Shown here: piece after piece, positions 8,966 to 16,654 of the stretch | Numbering within the stretch: the first letter of the stretch is position 1 | How the letters are laid out: each line of letters starts with the position of its first letter | Origin: Bacteroidales bacterium | Lineage (GTDB): Bacteria; Bacteroidota; Bacteroidia; Bacteroidales; Muribaculaceae | Length of the DNA: 64,000 nt | Assembly: GCA_019416425.1 (NCBI GenBank) | Contig: DXXK01000085.1 | Location: forward strand, 20,879 to 84,878 | Direction: 5' to 3' | Made by a program: the position numbers and the translations under genes | Notes under the pieces: generated by a model | Database searches by the model: none | What the model was told of the DNA's origin: nothing | Seen by the model: only the letters and a program-made list of their open reading frames with translations

Positions 8966-10479
8966 CAGAACTCAATGAGGTTCTTGCCGTCCATATCGGC
9001 GGGCTGCTTCAGGCCCATGAGATGGAGCAGGCTCGGAGCCACATCGGCCAGACGGCCGTTCTCGCACTTGGCGTCCTTATGGCTGCCGATGTAGATGAAC
9101 GGCACGGGATTCAGCGAGTGGGCCGTGTTGGGCGTACCGTCAGCGTTGAGGGCGTGGTCGGCGTTACCGTGGTCGGCGATGATGACCATCTCGTAGCCAT
9201 GCTTCTTGCCGGCCTCCACAACCTTCTCGACACAGGTATCAAGCGTGGCTACTGCCTTCTGGATCGCATCGTAGACACCGGTGTGGCCCACCATATCGCC
9301 GTTGGCGAAGTTGACAACAATGAAGTCGTACTTGTCGCTGTCGATGGCGTCGACCAGCTTCTCGGTAACCTCGGGAGCGCTCATCTCGGGCTTCAGGTCG
9401 TAGGTGGCTACTTTCGGGCTGGGCACCAGGATACGGTCCTCGCCGGGGAACGGAGCCTCGCGGCCGCCGTTGAAGAAGAACGTCACGTGCGCGTACTTCT
9501 CGGTCTCGGCGATGTGGAGCTGCTTCTTGCCCTGCTCCGAGACATACTCGCTGAGCGTATCGGGCACATCGCTCTTGGCGAACAGGATGTGCACGCCCTT
9601 GAACGAGTCGTCGTATGGAGTCATGCAGTAGTACTGCAGGCCGGGGATTGGCTTCATGCCGCCTTCCTCATGCTGGGTCAGCACGGTGGTCAGCTCCTTG
9701 GCGCGGTCGTTGCGGTAGTTGAAGAAGATCACCACATGACCCTCGCCGATACGGCCGTCGACGGTGGTGTTGACGATAGGCTTGATGAACTCGTCGGTAA
9801 CACCCTCGGCGTACGACTCCTCGACGGCCTTGACCATGTCGTCGCTCTTCTTGCCGACACCGTCAACCAGCATGTCATAGGCCTCCTTGACGCGCTCCCA
9901 GCGCTTGTCGCGGTCCATGGCGTAATAACGGCCGCAGACAGTGGCGATCACGCCCGCGCTCTGGGCGCAATGCTCCTGAACCTCGGTCAGGAAGCCGGCA
10001 CCGCTCTTCGGGTCGGTATCGCGGCCGTCCATGAAGGCGTGCAGGTAGACCTTGTCCAGATTGTAGGCCTTGGCGGTGTCGCACAGGGCGTAGAGATGCT
10101 GCAGCGAGGAGTGCACGCCTCCGGCGCTGGTCAGACCCATGAAGTGAATGGGCACGTTATGGTCGCGGGCGTAGCTGAACGCGCTGATGATCTCGGGATT
10201 CTTCTGGAACGAGCCGTCCTTGATGGCGCGGTTGATCTTGACCAGGTCCTGGTAGACCACGCGGCCGGCACCGATGTTGAGGTGTCCCACCTCGGAGTTA
10301 CCCATCTGGCCGTCGGGAAGGCCTACGTTCTCGCCGCTGGCCTGAAGCTCGGAATGGGGGCATTCCGACATCAGCCGGTCCATATAGGGTGTTGGGGTAT
10401 TGAAAATGGCGTCATCCTTCCGATGGTCGCCGATGCCGTATCCGTCCAGGATGATCAGCATTGCTTTCTTGTCTGACAT
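8965..10479 (-). CDS. gpmI: 2,3-bisphosphoglycerate-independent phosphoglycerate mutase
   Basis: This enzyme interconverts 3- and 2-phosphoglycerate in glycolysis in the cytoplasm, using two Mn2+ ions. The 504-residue length is typical. The N-terminus has the metal-binding LDGYG (Asp12), and the phosphorylated serine is Ser62 in GQMGNSEVGH. The C-terminal metal site appears as IIADHGNAD. The family's HxMGLTSAGGVHS and DGRDT motifs are present. It is first in an apparent operon with the overlapping nucleotidase gene and then the GH3 gene. A TAAATTTG promoter element and a long inverted repeat lie upstream. Confidence 0.98.
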   Translation of the reverse strand: MSDKKAMLIILDGYGIGDHRKDDAIFNTPTPYMDRLMSECPHSELQASGENVGLPDGQMGNSEVGHLNIGAGRVVYQDLVKINRAIKDGSFQKNPEIISAFSYARDHNVPIHFMGLTSAGGVHSSLQHLYALCDTAKAYNLDKVYLHAFMDGRDTDPKSGAGFLTEVQEHCAQSAGVIATVCGRYYAMDRDKRWERVKEAYDMLVDGVGKKSDDMVKAVEESYAEGVTDEFIKPIVNTTVDGRIGEGHVVIFFNYRNDRAKELTTVLTQHEEGGMKPIPGLQYYCMTPYDDSFKGVHILFAKSDVPDTLSEYVSEQGKKQLHIAETEKYAHVTFFFNGGREAPFPGEDRILVPSPKVATYDLKPEMSAPEVTEKLVDAIDSDKYDFIVVNFANGDMVGHTGVYDAIQKAVATLDTCVEKVVEAGKKHGYEMVIIADHGNADHALNADGTPNTAHSLNPVPFIYIGSHKDAKCENGRLADVAPSLLHLMGLKQPADMDGKNLIEF

Positions 10480-10543
10480 AATCTGTATTTTGAGCTATGG
10501 CGCCCGTTTCCATCGACCGGGACGCCTTGTTAGTTTCTTTCCG

Positions 10544-10551
10544 CAAATTTA
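10544..10551 (-). promoter_or_regulatory. Predicted -7 element for gpmI
   Basis: On the minus strand this reads TAAATTTG, a perfect match to TAnnTTTG, 65 bp upstream of the gpmI ATG. No TTTG stands at the -33 position. That region instead runs into a large inverted repeat, which suggests control by a bound protein. Confidence 0.5.
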
Positions 10552-10561
10552 CTAATTTTTC

Positions 10562-10609
10562 CTGACATGTGAAGCTTCCGGACCTAATAAAATAAGCCTC
10601 ACATGTCAG
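10562..10609. repeat. 16-bp inverted repeat upstream of gpmI
   Basis: The arms CTGACATGTGAAGCTT (10562-10577) and AAGCCTCACATGTCAG (10594-10609) match as an inverted repeat in 15 of 16 positions around a 16-nt A+T-rich loop. Each arm contains the palindrome ACATGT. It sits just upstream of the gpmI -7 element and beyond the rplS terminator, so it could be an operator, an mRNA hairpin or an accessory terminator. It lacks a clean T-run on either side. Confidence 0.8.
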
Positions 10610-10639
10610 TATAACAAATTTATACACAAATTTGTAAAC

Positions 10640-10681
10640 AAAAAGGGGCACATCCGAGACGGACATGCTCCTTCTGTGCCT
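10640..10681 (-). terminator. Rho-independent terminator of rplS
   Basis: On the minus strand a GGCACA/TGTGCC stem (10675-10680 with 10647-10652), partly extended inside the loop, is followed directly by a CCTTTTT run (10640-10646). It lies 17 bp after the rplS stop. Confidence 0.7.
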
Positions 10682-10697
10682 TGATCCCGAAGGGGGA

Positions 10698-11060
10698 TTA
10701 CTTGCTCTTCTTGGCGTAACGCTCCTTGATACGGGCCTTCTTACCGGTCAGGTTGCGCAGGTAGTACAGCTTGGCGCGACGTACCTTACCCAGCTTGTTG
10801 TTGGTAATCGACTCGATGAAGGGGGACTCCAGAGGGAAGATACGCTCCACGCCGATACCGTCGCTGATCTTGCGGACGGTGAAACGCTTCTTGTCGCCCT
10901 GGCCGCTGATCTTGATCACAACGCCGCGGTACTGCTGGATACGCTCCTTGTTACCCTCTTTGATTCGGTAGGCTACGGTGATGGTGTCGCCGGGACCGAA
11001 ATCATCTACTTTCTTCTCAGGAGTGGCGAAAGCCTGCTCCGCAATCTTAATAAGATCCAT
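10698..11060 (-). CDS. rplS: 50S ribosomal protein L19
   Basis: This is a structural protein of the large ribosomal subunit at the interface with the 30S subunit. At 120 residues it has the usual L19 length and signature: FGPGDTITVAYRIKEGNKERIQ, FRGVV-type core (YRGVVIKISG), RKISDGIGVERIFPLESP and the basic C-terminus RAKLYYLRNLTGKKARIKE. It is transcribed alone, between its own promoter (11135-11166) and terminator (10640-10681). It is divergent from folP. Confidence 0.98.
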   Translation of the reverse strand: MDLIKIAEQAFATPEKKVDDFGPGDTITVAYRIKEGNKERIQQYRGVVIKISGQGDKKRFTVRKISDGIGVERIFPLESPFIESITNNKLGKVRRAKLYYLRNLTGKKARIKERYAKKSK

Positions 11061-11134
11061 TTTCTATTTTAATTATTTATCTTGGCAATATAAACGCGCT
11101 GCTATCGTCGCGTCAGAGATTACCAAACCGGGCG

Positions 11135-11166
11135 CAAAGTTAGCGATTTTTTTTAATATAAGCAAA
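11135..11166 (-). promoter_or_regulatory. Predicted rplS promoter
   Basis: Read on the minus strand: TTTG (11163-11166), 20 bp, then TAACTTTG (11135-11142). This is a full match to the Bacteroidota housekeeping promoter, about 75 bp before the rplS ATG. Confidence 0.75.
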
Positions 11167-11186
11167 AAAAGCGTTATCTTCGCGCT

Positions 11187-12092
11187 ATGAATCGAACCAT
11201 TTGCATCCAAGGGGGTCTGATGGACCTGTCGGAACCCAAAGTAATGGGTATCCTGAACGTGACTCCCGACAGTTTCTACGCCGGCAGCCGTGTGGGCGCC
11301 GACGCGGCCAGGCGTGCCGCGAAGATGCTGGCCGACGGCGCCGACATCATTGACATCGGCGCCTATTCATCGCGACCCGGAGCCGAGGAGGTCTCCCCCG
11401 CCGCTGAATACGAACGACTCGCGCCGGCCTTGGGAGCGATACGCGAACGGATCCCCGACGCGATCATCTCCGTCGACACATTCCGTGCCGATGTGGCTCG
11501 CCGGGTCGTTGAGGACTTTGCCGTGGACATAATCAACGATATCGGCGGCGGCACTCTGGATCCAGACATGCGCGACACCGTAGCCGCGCTTCGCACCCCA
11601 TATATCCTGATGCACATGCGCGGCACCCCCGCCACCATGCAGGACATGTGCGCATACAATGACGTTGTGGCGGATGTCTTATCGGACCTGGCTTTCAAGA
11701 TCCACGACTTCCGGCAGGCCGGCGTCCATGACATAATCGTGGATCCGGGGTTCGGTTTCGCCAAGACCGTCGAGCAGAACTACAGTCTGTTGGCTGCGTT
11801 GAATCTGTTCCATGAGACCGGATGCCCGGTACTGGCAGGCATGTCGCGGAAGTCGATGCTCTTCAAGCCACTTGAAACCACTCCTGACAAGGCCGGCGAC
11901 GCCACTGTTGCCGTCGACGCAATGGCGTTGATGCTCGGCGCAGACATTCTGAGGGTCCATGACGTCCTGCCGGCGGTCCAGACAGTCCGCGTCTTCAACA
12001 TGCTTCGACAGGCCAACGCCGGCAGGATTCCCTCCGTCACATCCCCCTACCCTGAAATCACACGCATAACACATCCCACTTCAGATGATTGA
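11187..12092 (+). CDS. folP: Dihydropteroate synthase
   Basis: This enzyme condenses p-aminobenzoate with dihydropterin pyrophosphate in folate synthesis and is the sulfonamide target. It is a TIM barrel of 301 residues. The signatures are VMGILNVTPDSFYAGSR (pterin loop), DIGAYSSRPGAE, SVDTF, INDIGGG, MHMRGTPATMQ, DPGFGFAKT and GMSRKSM. The upstream start at 11187 is preferred over the ATG at 11220 because the INxxGxLxDLS-like lead-in is conserved in relatives. A TATCTTCG element at 11175-11182 would then give an almost leaderless mRNA. The last 8 bp overlap the cdaA start, so the two are co-translated. Confidence 0.97.
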   Translation: MNRTICIQGGLMDLSEPKVMGILNVTPDSFYAGSRVGADAARRAAKMLADGADIIDIGAYSSRPGAEEVSPAAEYERLAPALGAIRERIPDAIISVDTFRADVARRVVEDFAVDIINDIGGGTLDPDMRDTVAALRTPYILMHMRGTPATMQDMCAYNDVVADVLSDLAFKIHDFRQAGVHDIIVDPGFGFAKTVEQNYSLLAALNLFHETGCPVLAGMSRKSMLFKPLETTPDKAGDATVAVDAMALMLGADILRVHDVLPAVQTVRVFNMLRQANAGRIPSVTSPYPEITRITHPTSDD

Positions 12093-12849
12093 ATTCGGAA
12101 TCAAAGACATAATCGACATCCTCATTGTCGCCCTGCTTCTGTTCTACCTGTACCGACTGATGAAGAACAGCGGAACGCTGTCGCTGTTCTACGGCGTGTT
12201 GCTGTTCATCGCCGTCTGGGTGGTATGTTACGAGATTTTCGACATGCGTCTGATCGGCTCCATCATGGACAAGTTCATGAGCATCGGCCTGATAATCCTG
12301 GTGATACTGTTCCAGGACCAGATAAAACGCTTCCTGATCGACATCGGTGGTCCGACGCGGCTCAAGAAGTTCAGGCGGCTGTTCAAGCATGGCAAGACCG
12401 ACGAGCACGAACACGCAGAGATAATGAACGTGGTCTACGCCTGCATGTCGATGTCAAAGTCCAAGACAGGGGCTTTGATAGTGTTCCAGCGCAAGATGCC
12501 GCTGACTGACTTCGAGAAGACCGGAGATGAGATCGACGCCGACATCAACGTGCGTCTGATCGAGAACATATTCTTCAAGAACTCGCCCCTGCACGACGGC
12601 GCCATGATCATCTCCAACCACCGGATTGCCTCAGTAGGCTGTATCCTGCCTGTAAGCCATGACATGGATATCCCTAAGAACCTGGGGCTGCGTCACCGCG
12701 CCGCCCTGGGCATGAGCCAGATGACGGACGCCGTATGCGTCGTGGTCAGCGAGGAAACCGGTGGAATCTCCGTGGCACAGTCCGGCTCGATCAAGGTGAA
12801 GGTCAGCGTGACCGACCTGGAGCACATCCTGTCCTCGGCCATGAAATGA
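12085..12849 (+). CDS. cdaA: Diadenylate cyclase (CdaA/DacA type)
   Basis: This membrane enzyme makes the second messenger c-di-AMP from two ATP, controlling potassium/osmotic and cell-wall balance in species that use it. The N-terminal ~80 residues hold two or three hydrophobic helices (about 10-24, 31-50 and 65-77). The DisA_N cyclase domain follows, with the catalytic DGA at 171-173 and RHR at 203-205, plus the family motif SEETGGISVAQSG. At 254 residues it is the usual single-gene CdaA form. Its start overlaps folP by 8 bp, an arrangement I recall as common in Bacteroidota. A strong bidirectional terminator follows. Confidence 0.96.
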   Translation: MIEFGIKDIIDILIVALLLFYLYRLMKNSGTLSLFYGVLLFIAVWVVCYEIFDMRLIGSIMDKFMSIGLIILVILFQDQIKRFLIDIGGPTRLKKFRRLFKHGKTDEHEHAEIMNVVYACMSMSKSKTGALIVFQRKMPLTDFEKTGDEIDADINVRLIENIFFKNSPLHDGAMIISNHRIASVGCILPVSHDMDIPKNLGLRHRAALGMSQMTDAVCVVVSEETGGISVAQSGSIKVKVSVTDLEHILSSAMK

Positions 12850-12883
12850 CGGCATGCCGACAACCGCTGCGATATCAGACAAC

Positions 12884-12910
12884 AAAGGCTGCATCACGGA
12901 TGCAGCCTTT
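12884..12910. terminator. Bidirectional terminator between cdaA and the DUF2582 gene
   Basis: A perfect 12-bp stem (AAAGGCTGCATC / GATGCAGCCTTT) encloses a 3-nt loop. With flanking A and T runs it works for the converging transcripts on both strands. Confidence 0.9.
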
Positions 12911-12941
12911 ATGAGTGTTGTCAGTGTAGCGTGCGCGTCAG

Positions 12942-13175
12942 TTAAACCAGTGCTACTACCAGATCCTCGTCGTTCATTGTGAGGGCGATCTTGCCTTCAC
13001 GGCCAAGCCAGCCAAGTGCGGCCATCAGCTCGTCTTTCTTCAGCTTGGTTACTTTCTTCAAGGCTTTCAGACCGAGCATGCGGACATCGCTTTCCTCAAG
13101 CGCCTTGTAAACCATACCTGCCCAGGTACCAATCGATTCTATGTTCATCTCTTTAAAGTTTAGTGTGTTATTCAC
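12942..13175 (-). CDS. Winged-helix DUF2582 family small protein
   Basis: This 77-residue protein has the compact winged-helix fold typical of DUF2582. A helical N-terminus (ESIGTWAGMVYKALEE) leads into LGLKALKKVTKLKKDELMAALGWLGREGKI, with a final hydrophobic beta strand (EDLVVALV). The family is widespread in Bacteroidota and has no firm function. The fold suggests nucleic-acid or protein binding. It is a single gene convergent with cdaA across a shared terminator. A TGACCTTTG element just upstream (about 13185-13193) may be its promoter. Confidence 0.85.
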   Translation of the reverse strand: MNNTLNFKEMNIESIGTWAGMVYKALEESDVRMLGLKALKKVTKLKKDELMAALGWLGREGKIALTMNDEDLVVALV

Positions 13176-13329
13176 ATTTCATCTGCAAAGGTCATAATTT
13201 TTTAGTTAAAATCAAAATTTTTCACCAAAAATCAGTCCTTTCAGTACTTTTATAACAGTTTTTGTACCGTTTTTAAGTACTTTACTCACTAAATTAACAA
13301 TTTCATTACGATTTTTGTTAGAAATCGTG

Positions 13330-13337
13330 TATATTTG
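13330..13337 (+). promoter_or_regulatory. Predicted -7 element for rsgA
   Basis: TATATTTG is a perfect TAnnTTTG match only 8 bp before the ATG at 13346. It implies an essentially leaderless transcript. No good TTTG was seen at -33. Confidence 0.6.
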
Positions 13338-13345
13338 CATTTGTT

Positions 13346-14317
13346 ATGGGAAAGAAGAATACATTGACTTTCGACACGGAGCGTGCGGGTATTGTGATCC
13401 GCAACACCGGAAGCGCCTACACCGTCCGCACGGACGACGGGCAGGAGGTGCCGTGCCGTGTCAAGGGCAATTTCCGTATCAAGGGAATACGCACCACCAA
13501 TCCGGTTGCGGTAGGCGACCGTGTGCGCATAGCCCATGCCGCCGACGACGCCGACTACATCGTGGCCGTGGAGCCTCGCCGCAACTACATAATTCGCCGC
13601 GCTTCGAACCTATCGAAGGAATCGCACATCCTGGCCACAAACCTTGACACAGCCTTTCTGGTGGCATCGCTCCGCGATCCTGTCACTCCCACCACATTCA
13701 TCGACCGATTCCTCGCCACCGCCGAGGCTTACGATATACCCGGAGCCATTATCCTGAACAAGTGCGATATCTGGGACAATGACGACCGCGAGCTGGCGGC
13801 CGGAATCAAATATCTGTATGAATCGGTCAAGTACCCGGTCTACATGGTCTCGGCCCAGACCGGCGAGGGACTCGGTGTCCTGAAGAAAGTGCTTAAGGAC
13901 AAGGTTTCACTGTTCGCCGGCAACTCAGGCGTGGGCAAGTCCTCGCTCATCAATGCGCTGGTGCCCGGCGCCAACCTGAAGACCGGAAGGATATCCGACA
14001 TCCATCACACCGGAATGCACACCACCACATTCTCCGAGATGATATCACTGCCCGAGGGAGGCGAGATAATCGACATTCCCGGCATCCGCGGATTCGGAAC
14101 GATAGACTTCGACGCCAAGGAGGTGTCTCATTATTTCCCTGAGATATTCGAACACGGCAAGAACTGCCGCTACGGTGACTGCAAGCACCTGGACGAGCCT
14201 GGGTGCGCTGTGCGTCCGGCAGTCCGCGACCATTACATCTCCGAGTCACGCTATGCCTCCTATCTGTCGATTCTGGAGGAAATCAACGACCCTACCAAGT
14301 ACCGTAAGCCGTATTGA
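13346..14317 (+). CDS. rsgA: Ribosome small-subunit-dependent GTPase A
   Basis: This circularly permuted GTPase checks late maturation of the 30S ribosomal subunit. The 323 residues contain an N-terminal OB-fold (about 10-75), then the GTPase motifs in permuted order: G4 NKCD (138-141), G5 SAQTGEG (169-175), G1 GNSGVGKSS (192-200) and G3 DIPG (243-246). The C-terminal zinc knuckle has Cys274, Cys279, His281 and Cys287. It is a single gene, convergent with a small membrane-protein gene. Length and motifs are complete. Confidence 0.98.
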   Translation: MGKKNTLTFDTERAGIVIRNTGSAYTVRTDDGQEVPCRVKGNFRIKGIRTTNPVAVGDRVRIAHAADDADYIVAVEPRRNYIIRRASNLSKESHILATNLDTAFLVASLRDPVTPTTFIDRFLATAEAYDIPGAIILNKCDIWDNDDRELAAGIKYLYESVKYPVYMVSAQTGEGLGVLKKVLKDKVSLFAGNSGVGKSSLINALVPGANLKTGRISDIHHTGMHTTTFSEMISLPEGGEIIDIPGIRGFGTIDFDAKEVSHYFPEIFEHGKNCRYGDCKHLDEPGCAVRPAVRDHYISESRYASYLSILEEINDPTKYRKPY

Positions 14318-14352
14318 GGCAGCTCCGACTGTCTTTAACCTCACTTTCCCCG

Positions 14353-14372
14353 ACTGAGGCATCAGCCTCGGT
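14353..14372. terminator. Possible shared terminator hairpin
   Basis: ACTGAGGC-ATCA-GCCTCGGT forms an 8-bp stem with one wobble pair between the converging rsgA and small membrane-protein genes. It lacks a clear T-run, so termination is only a guess from position. Confidence 0.35.
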
Positions 14373-14375
14373 TCC

Positions 14376-14717
14376 TCATCTCCATGCTGAGGCGGAAGCC
14401 GAAGTTCCTATAGTATCCTTGAGAAAATCACGGACGGGAGCCGCAGCGGGAGTCTTCCTCTCCCGGCTCGGCTTCCGTCCGTTCTTTCTGTTCTTACTCT
14501 TGTTTTTTGACCCGGCCGGGTCTCCGGCATGTGTCGTCCGCTTACGCTCGCGGCAGACAGTGTCGGTGATGGTATCTGTCTTGTAGACCACCACCTGGCC
14601 GGGCATCGGCCTGGCATGGGGCACGCAGTAACGCATCGTGAGGCCGCATCCCGTTATCAGCAGTGTCACCACTGTCAGGATAATCACGCCGCGGCGTTCC
14701 TGCCGTCCCAGTCCCAT
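14376..14717 (-). CDS. Small single-pass membrane protein with basic tail, function unknown
   Basis: This 113-residue protein starts basic (MGLGRQERR) and has one hydrophobic helix at about residues 10-27 (GVIILTVVTLLITGCGL). A linker follows, then a strongly basic, low-complexity tail (KNKSKNRKNGRKPSRERK). ITGC could also be read as a lipobox with the cysteine near residue 24. I do not recognise the family. It starts 6 bp after the typA stop on the same strand and is probably the last gene of the typA transcript. The short, charged tail suggests binding to a surface or to nucleic acid rather than enzymatic activity. Confidence 0.6.
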   Translation of the reverse strand: MGLGRQERRGVIILTVVTLLITGCGLTMRYCVPHARPMPGQVVVYKTDTITDTVCRERKRTTHAGDPAGSKNKSKNRKNGRKPSRERKTPAAAPVRDFLKDTIGTSASASAWR

Positions 14718-14723
14718 GGCGCG

Positions 14724-16529
14724 TTACTCGCCCTGACGGGCTGCACGTTTGCGGTCGTTCTCGTCCAGCAGAATCTTGCGCAGGCGGATATGATGAGGTG
14801 TCACCTCGACATACTCATCTTCCTTGATGTACTCCAGCGATTCCTCGAGCGAGAATACCACTGGCGGTACGATACGGGCCTTGTCATCGGCGCCGCTGGC
14901 GCGCATGTTGGTCAGTTTCTTGGACTTGGTCACGTTCACGACGATATCGTTGTCCTTAGCGTTCTCGCCGACCACCTGTCCGGCATAGACCTCCTCCTGC
15001 GGAAAGATGAAGAATCGTCCGCGGTCCTGCAGCTTATCGATGGCGTAGGCGTAGGCCGTACCACTCTCGTGCGCGATGAGCGAGCCGTTTGTACGACGCT
15101 CTATCTCGCCTTTCCACGGCTGGAACTCCAGGAATCTGTGGGCCATGATGGCCTCGCCGGCCGTAGCAGTCAGGATGTTGTTGCGCAGTCCGATGATGCC
15201 GCGGCTCGGTATCACGAACTCGATGTCAACGCGGTCGTTGCGAGAATCCATGGATAGGATGTCGCCCTTGCGGCGCGTCACCATATCGATTACCTTCGAC
15301 GAGTATTCCTCCGGAACGTTGATGCTCAACGACTCCACAGGCTCGCATTTCTGACCATCGATTTCCTTGATGATTACCTGAGGCTGCCCTACCTGCAGCT
15401 CGTACCCCTCGCGACGCATGGTCTCGATCAGGATTGACAGGTGCAGCACGCCGCGTCCGAATACGGTCCACATATCCTCGCGATCGCCTTTCGACACACG
15501 CAGGGCCAGGTCCTTGTCCAACTCACGTTCCAGGCGCTCCTGGATGTGACGGGAGGTGACATACTTGCCGTCCTTACCGAAGAACGGAGAATCGTTGATA
15601 GTGAAGGTCATCGACATCGTCGGCTCGTCGATGGCGATACGAGGCAGCGGCTCGGGATTGTCGGCCAGCGTGATGGTGTCGCCGATCTCGAAACCTTCAA
15701 GTCCGACAATAGCGCAGATGTCGCCACTGTCCACATGGTCCACTTTCTTGCGGCCCATGCCCTCGAATGTGTGAAGTTCCTTGATTTTCTGCTTGGATAC
15801 TGTGCCGTCCTTGCGGCAGAGTCCAATCTCCATGCCCTCGCGTAGCGTGCCGCGGTGCACACGGCCTACTGCGATCCGGCCCACATACTGGCTGTAGTCC
15901 AGACTGGTGATCAGCATCTGCGGGTCGCCCTCGATCTGCTTGGGGGCGGGAATGTATTTAATGATGGCGTCAAGCAACGCCGTGATGTCTTCAGTGGGAT
16001 TCTTCCAGTCAGTGCTCATCCAGTTCTGCTTGGCCGATCCGTAAATGGTAGGAAAGTCAAGCTGGTCCTCGTTGGCATCCAGACTGAACATCAGGTCGAA
16101 CACCATCTCGTTCACTTCCGACGGACGGCAGTTGGGCTTGTCCACCTTGTTGACCACCACGATGGGTTTCAGACCGATCTGCAGGGCCTTCTGCAGCACG
16201 AAACGGGTCTGGGGCATCGGGCCCTCGAAGGCGTCCACCAGCAGCAGGCAACCGTCGGCCATGTTGAGCACACGCTCAACCTCACCGCCGAAGTCGGCGT
16301 GTCCCGGAGTGTCGATGATGTTGATTTTCGTTCCCCTGTAATTGATGGAAACGTTCTTGGAGAGAATTGTAATGCCGCGTTCACGCTCCAGGTCGTTGTT
16401 GTCCAGAATCAGTTCACCTGTCGTCTGGTTGTCACGGAACAGGTGACCGGCCAGGAGCATCTTGTCAACCAATGTGGTCTTGCCATGGTCCACATGGGCG
16501 ATGATAGCAATGTTGCGAATGTCTTGCAT
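14724..16529 (-). CDS. typA: Translational GTPase TypA/BipA
   Basis: This ribosome-associated GTPase is related to EF-G and helps 50S assembly and growth under stress or cold. The 601 residues match the family length. The GTPase motifs are AHVDHGKTTLVDKML (about 11-25), the RGITI switch region, DTPGHADFGGEVER and NKVDKPN. The EF-G-like C-terminal domains carry the TypA-specific end (RASGADDKARIVPP, EYVEVTPHHIRLRK). A full promoter lies just upstream (16558-16589). The small membrane-protein gene follows after 6 bp. Confidence 0.98.
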   Translation of the reverse strand: MQDIRNIAIIAHVDHGKTTLVDKMLLAGHLFRDNQTTGELILDNNDLERERGITILSKNVSINYRGTKINIIDTPGHADFGGEVERVLNMADGCLLLVDAFEGPMPQTRFVLQKALQIGLKPIVVVNKVDKPNCRPSEVNEMVFDLMFSLDANEDQLDFPTIYGSAKQNWMSTDWKNPTEDITALLDAIIKYIPAPKQIEGDPQMLITSLDYSQYVGRIAVGRVHRGTLREGMEIGLCRKDGTVSKQKIKELHTFEGMGRKKVDHVDSGDICAIVGLEGFEIGDTITLADNPEPLPRIAIDEPTMSMTFTINDSPFFGKDGKYVTSRHIQERLERELDKDLALRVSKGDREDMWTVFGRGVLHLSILIETMRREGYELQVGQPQVIIKEIDGQKCEPVESLSINVPEEYSSKVIDMVTRRKGDILSMDSRNDRVDIEFVIPSRGIIGLRNNILTATAGEAIMAHRFLEFQPWKGEIERRTNGSLIAHESGTAYAYAIDKLQDRGRFFIFPQEEVYAGQVVGENAKDNDIVVNVTKSKKLTNMRASGADDKARIVPPVVFSLEESLEYIKEDEYVEVTPHHIRLRKILLDENDRKRAARQGE

Positions 16530-16557
16530 GTAAATCTTAAACCTGTGTTTTAACGTG

Positions 16558-16589
16558 CAAAGTTACAAAAATTTCCGCACCCCACCAAA
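16558..16589 (-). promoter_or_regulatory. Predicted typA promoter
   Basis: On the minus strand TTTG (16586-16589), 20 bp, TAACTTTG (16558-16565): a full consensus match 28 bp before the typA ATG. Confidence 0.75.
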
Positions 16590-16595
16590 TCTATG

Positions 16596-16628
16596 GAAAA
16601 AGCGGCGCACCCAGATGGATGCGCCGCT
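16596..16628 (-). terminator. Terminator of the giant secreted-protein gene
   Basis: GCGGCGCA/TGCGCCGC stem (16620-16627 with 16602-16609) followed on the minus strand by a T-run (16597-16601). It lies 27 bp past the stop and abuts the typA promoter. Confidence 0.85.
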
Positions 16629-16654
16629 GCCGTAAGTATGAATATGCCCGGGGG

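Noticed and set aside
9022..10476. 484-codon plus-strand frame antisense to gpmI
   Set aside because: It mirrors gpmI almost end to end, with Val/Leu/His-rich low-information sequence. gpmI itself is unambiguous.
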